A DNA stretch of 17,265 nucleotides. Origin: Bacteroidales bacterium (GTDB lineage Bacteria; Bacteroidota; Bacteroidia; Bacteroidales; Paludibacteraceae). Below, one piece after another: positions 15,254 to 17,265 of this stretch (position 1 is its first letter; the number at the start of each line of letters is the position of its first letter). Where the stretch lies: assembly GCA_900769035.1 (NCBI GenBank), contig CAAGFD010000226.1, positions 1 through 17,265 on the forward strand. The letters run 5' to 3'. The notes below the pieces were generated by a model. The model did no database searches and was not told the origin of the DNA. It saw only the letters and a list, made by a program, of their open reading frames with translations. The position numbers and the translations under genes were made by a program.

Positions 15254-16495
15254 ATGAAAAAAACGATATTAATTAGTTTGATAAGTGACCAAACATTACC
15301 AAATATTCAGTTGATTAAAGAGGTAAAAGTAATAAATAATGATTGTGATTATTTGATGATTACTACCGAATCGATGGAAAATAAAGGTATTGTTAATCAT
15401 ATAGTAGATGCAACCGGTATTGATAATGTAAATAGGACAATAGTTTCCCACGACTCGTATATAGATATAAAAGAAGCTATTTCTCAATATGATTTTTCGG
15501 ATTATGATAAGATAGTCGTAAACATTACCGGAGGTACTAAAATGATGGAACTTGCTGTATTTGATTGGTTTAAAAATAATGATAAAGCGGAAATATATTA
15601 TATACCCGGGAATAATAAAGCCTTGGAATATTATCAATTGCAACCTACAAATCAAAAACATAAATTCACACAATCTATTTCATTGAAAGAATATCTAACA
15701 GGATATGGTTTTCGCATACAAGAAACTGAGAGTAGTGGAATATCAAAAGAGCAAACAAAAATAATTTTTGAAAAATATTGTGATGGAGTATTTGATAGCC
15801 ATAAAGAAGACTTAATTTTACTGAGAAATTTTAGAAATAGAAATATATCCAATGAAAATTATAATAAATTGCATAATTTCCTTATAGACATTGATTATAC
15901 ACCAAAAGATGAAGGAAAATTAAACTCTTTGGAAATCAATTATCTTACCGGAGAATGGTTTGAAGAGTATATTGGCAGTATTGTTAAATCGGATTTAAAC
16001 TTATCTGATAATGAAATTTTAGTAGGTGCAAAAATATATTCAAATTCAGAGACAAAGGAACTTAATTCAATAAAATCATTAATTGATGTTGAGCCTAAAC
16101 AAAATCAAGTTGAAAATGAAATAGACGTAATGTTTATTTATAATAATTCGCTCTATGTTATTGAGTGTAAAACATCTATTATAAATATTATTAAAGTACA
16201 GAAAGAGAAGAAAGATAAAAATGGTAATATAATATTAGAGACGAAAGAAAAAATACAAAATATATTAGGAGAAACAATTTATAAGTCTGATGCTTTAAAA
16301 ACTAAATTCGGATTATTTGCAAAATCATATATTTTTACATTAACGGATTTTAAAGAGTATATCCGAAATAGTGCTTATCCACAAAACAGTGAGAGAAGCA
16401 TGATTGTAAATATTAATAGAGCAGAAGTGTCAAAAATTAAATTAATAGATAAACAACAAATTTTACAAGCAAAAAATATTCAAGACTTATTATGA
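15254..16495 (+). CDS. CARF plus PD-(D/E)xK nuclease, Card1/Can2-like effector 2
   Basis: A 413-residue second effector with the same layout as its neighbour but clearly different in sequence. The CARF domain (about 1-150) opens MKKTILISLISDQ and has a textbook ligand motif NITGGTKMM (90-98). The nuclease domain has TGEWFEEYI (232-240, E237), NEID (288-291, D291) and VIECK (302-306, E304 and K306), all intact. A lysine-rich segment of about 25 residues (315-340) follows the ECK strand and is absent from effector 1. It would bind cyclic oligoadenylate and cut nucleic acid when Cas10 is active. The start ATG at 15254 is 4 bases after the previous stop; an in-frame earlier start overlaps effector 1. 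Its stop overlaps the next gene by 4 bases (ATGA). Confidence 0.85.
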   Translation: MKKTILISLISDQTLPNIQLIKEVKVINNDCDYLMITTESMENKGIVNHIVDATGIDNVNRTIVSHDSYIDIKEAISQYDFSDYDKIVVNITGGTKMMELAVFDWFKNNDKAEIYYIPGNNKALEYYQLQPTNQKHKFTQSISLKEYLTGYGFRIQETESSGISKEQTKIIFEKYCDGVFDSHKEDLILLRNFRNRNISNENYNKLHNFLIDIDYTPKDEGKLNSLEINYLTGEWFEEYIGSIVKSDLNLSDNEILVGAKIYSNSETKELNSIKSLIDVEPKQNQVENEIDVMFIYNNSLYVIECKTSIINIIKVQKEKKDKNGNIILETKEKIQNILGETIYKSDALKTKFGLFAKSYIFTLTDFKEYIRNSAYPQNSERSMIVNINRAEVSKIKLIDKQQILQAKNIQDLL

Positions 16496-16860
16496 AAGTA
16501 TTTATAAATTTATCTAACCACAGATCAAACAATTGGGACGAAAATCAAATTAATGAAGCAAAGAAGTATGGCGAAATTATTGATATTGATTTCCCGGTAG
16601 TAAATCCTTTGGCAGACGAGAAAGCAATTTCTGATTTAGTAAATAAATATTACGATATAATAATTTCAAAATCGGAAAATGTATCTGATATTACTGTACA
16701 CTTGATGGGAGAAATGACATTTACCGTACAATTAGTAAAAAAATTACAATCTGCCGGAATCACTTGCGTTGCTTCTACTTCAGTACGAACCGTTACCGAT
16801 TTAGGTAATGGATCAAAGAATGTTATCTTCAAATTTGAAAGATTCAGAATATACGAATAG
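16492..16860 (+). CDS. small type III-linked protein, candidate ring nuclease or CARF-like modulator
   Basis: A 122-residue protein I cannot assign to a family with confidence. It opens with a hydrophobic strand and polar turn, MKVFINLSNHRSNNWDENQI, then YGEIIDIDFPVVNP (26-39). A second strand and loop, ITVHLMGEMTFTVQLVKKL (about 67-85), leads into AGITCVASTSVRTV (88-101), and it ends FKFERFRIY. This alternating strand/helix pattern with a Gly-Glu loop and a late Ser/Thr-Arg motif looks like a small Rossmann-like CARF-related fold. Small proteins at this position (Csx15, Csx16, Csx20 types) are known or proposed to degrade cyclic oligoadenylate. It overlaps effector 2 by 4 nt and precedes cas1 by 6 bases, so it is made together with the effectors. 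A role in switching off or tuning the signal is inferred. No catalytic residues can be named. Confidence 0.75.
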   Translation: MKVFINLSNHRSNNWDENQINEAKKYGEIIDIDFPVVNPLADEKAISDLVNKYYDIIISKSENVSDITVHLMGEMTFTVQLVKKLQSAGITCVASTSVRTVTDLGNGSKNVIFKFERFRIYE

Positions 16861-16866
16861 TATTTT

Positions 16867-17265
16867 ATGGAACTGGTTTTATCTACATTCGGAGCAAATC
16901 TAAACATAGAAAATAATGCATTTATTGTAACTAAAGGCAAAGAGCGACAGCGAATTCCTGTAGATAAAGTAACTAATATACAAATATCAAAAGGAGCAAG
17001 TATTACCAGTAACGCGGCATTACTTGCAATAGAGAATGAAATACCGGTTGTGTTTATTGATCGAAGCGGAAATCCATTAGGCAGGATATGGAGTCCGAAA
17101 TATGGTTCAATATCAACAATTCGCAAAGGTCAACTGAATTTCTCACTATCAAAAGATGCCGTTCAATGGATTAAAAATATAATAATAAAAAAAATAGATA
17201 ATCAGCAAGCAATGATAATGACAATGTGTTATTCTCCGGAAGATAAAAAATACGTAGAGAGTAAC
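16867..17265 (+). CDS. cas1: Cas1 spacer-integration nuclease, 3' truncated by the window
   Basis: The first 133 residues of Cas1, the metal-dependent integrase that inserts new spacers with Cas2. The start MELVLSTFGANLNIENNAF and the beta-rich N-terminal domain with RQRIPVDKVTNIQIS, SNAALLAIENEIPVVFID and GRIWSPKYGS are typical Cas1. The frame is open to the window edge, so the catalytic helical domain lies beyond it and cannot be judged. It follows the 122-residue gene by 6 bases, so adaptation genes appear to be part of the same operon as the interference and signalling genes. cas2 and a CRISPR array are expected downstream but not seen. Confidence 0.9.
   Translation, partial: MELVLSTFGANLNIENNAFIVTKGKERQRIPVDKVTNIQISKGASITSNAALLAIENEIPVVFIDRSGNPLGRIWSPKYGSISTIRKGQLNFSLSKDAVQWIKNIIIKKIDNQQAMIMTMCYSPEDKKYVESN

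Noticed and set aside
14113..16495. Csm6 or Csx1 HEPN ribonucleases
   Set aside because: Neither CARF protein has an R-x4-6-H motif near its C-terminus. Both instead carry E, D and ExK nuclease residues.
16650..17126. Minus-strand ORF of 158 codons over the 122-aa gene and cas1
   Set aside because: It lies antisense to two well-supported genes, and the Cas1 frame explains the sequence.
1..17265. CRISPR repeat-spacer array
   Set aside because: I saw no regularly spaced repeats of 25-40 bases anywhere. The array is expected beyond cas1, outside the window.

Overview
The window comes from a low-GC member of the Bacteroidetes, probably order Bacteroidales. The evidence is promoters of the Bacteroidetes sigma type (TTTG, 19 bp, TAnnTTTG), A/T-rich start contexts with little Shine-Dalgarno, and housekeeping genes of Bacteroidales type. 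No taxonomic marker gene is present, so the genus is not called.

Region 1 (1-4452) is ordinary chromosomal background. It holds the 3' part of a DEAD-box RNA helicase with a DbpA-type RNA-binding domain. A minus-strand group follows: a small cysteine-rich CWC protein, a 90-residue helical hypothetical protein, and a secreted endonuclease/exonuclease/phosphatase-family protein. A divergently transcribed sugar-phosphate-type nucleotidyltransferase closes the region. The last ~115 bases of the nucleotidyltransferase switch abruptly to C-ending codons, just before the defence region begins.

Region 2 (4475-7604) is the control region of the defence locus. It contains a WYL-domain regulator with a strong terminator, then a 1847-bp IS1182-type insertion sequence (5643-7489) with 19-bp terminal inverted repeats and an exact 6-bp target duplication. 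Its transposase is interrupted by one in-frame TAA. The IS sits in the leader between a promoter-like -7 box and cas6. A second promoter-like element survives between the IS and cas6.

Region 3 (7605-17265, running off the end) is a compact, very A/T-rich type III-A CRISPR-Cas operon, all on the + strand: cas6, cas10/csm1, csm2, csm3, csm4, csm5, two tandem non-identical CARF plus PD-(D/E)xK effectors of Card1/Can2 type, a 122-residue protein with no confident family, and the N-terminal part of cas1. No CRISPR array lies in the window.

Expected working: Cas6 trims crRNA and the Csm1-5 complex finds target RNA. Csm3 cuts the RNA, while the Cas10 HD domain may cut ssDNA and its GGDD palm makes cyclic oligoadenylate. 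The cyclic oligoadenylate binds the two CARF nucleases. The small protein overlaps the second effector by 4 nt and is a good candidate for a signal-degrading or signal-modulating partner. The pair of dissimilar CARF nucleases with this linked small protein is the most interesting part of the window.
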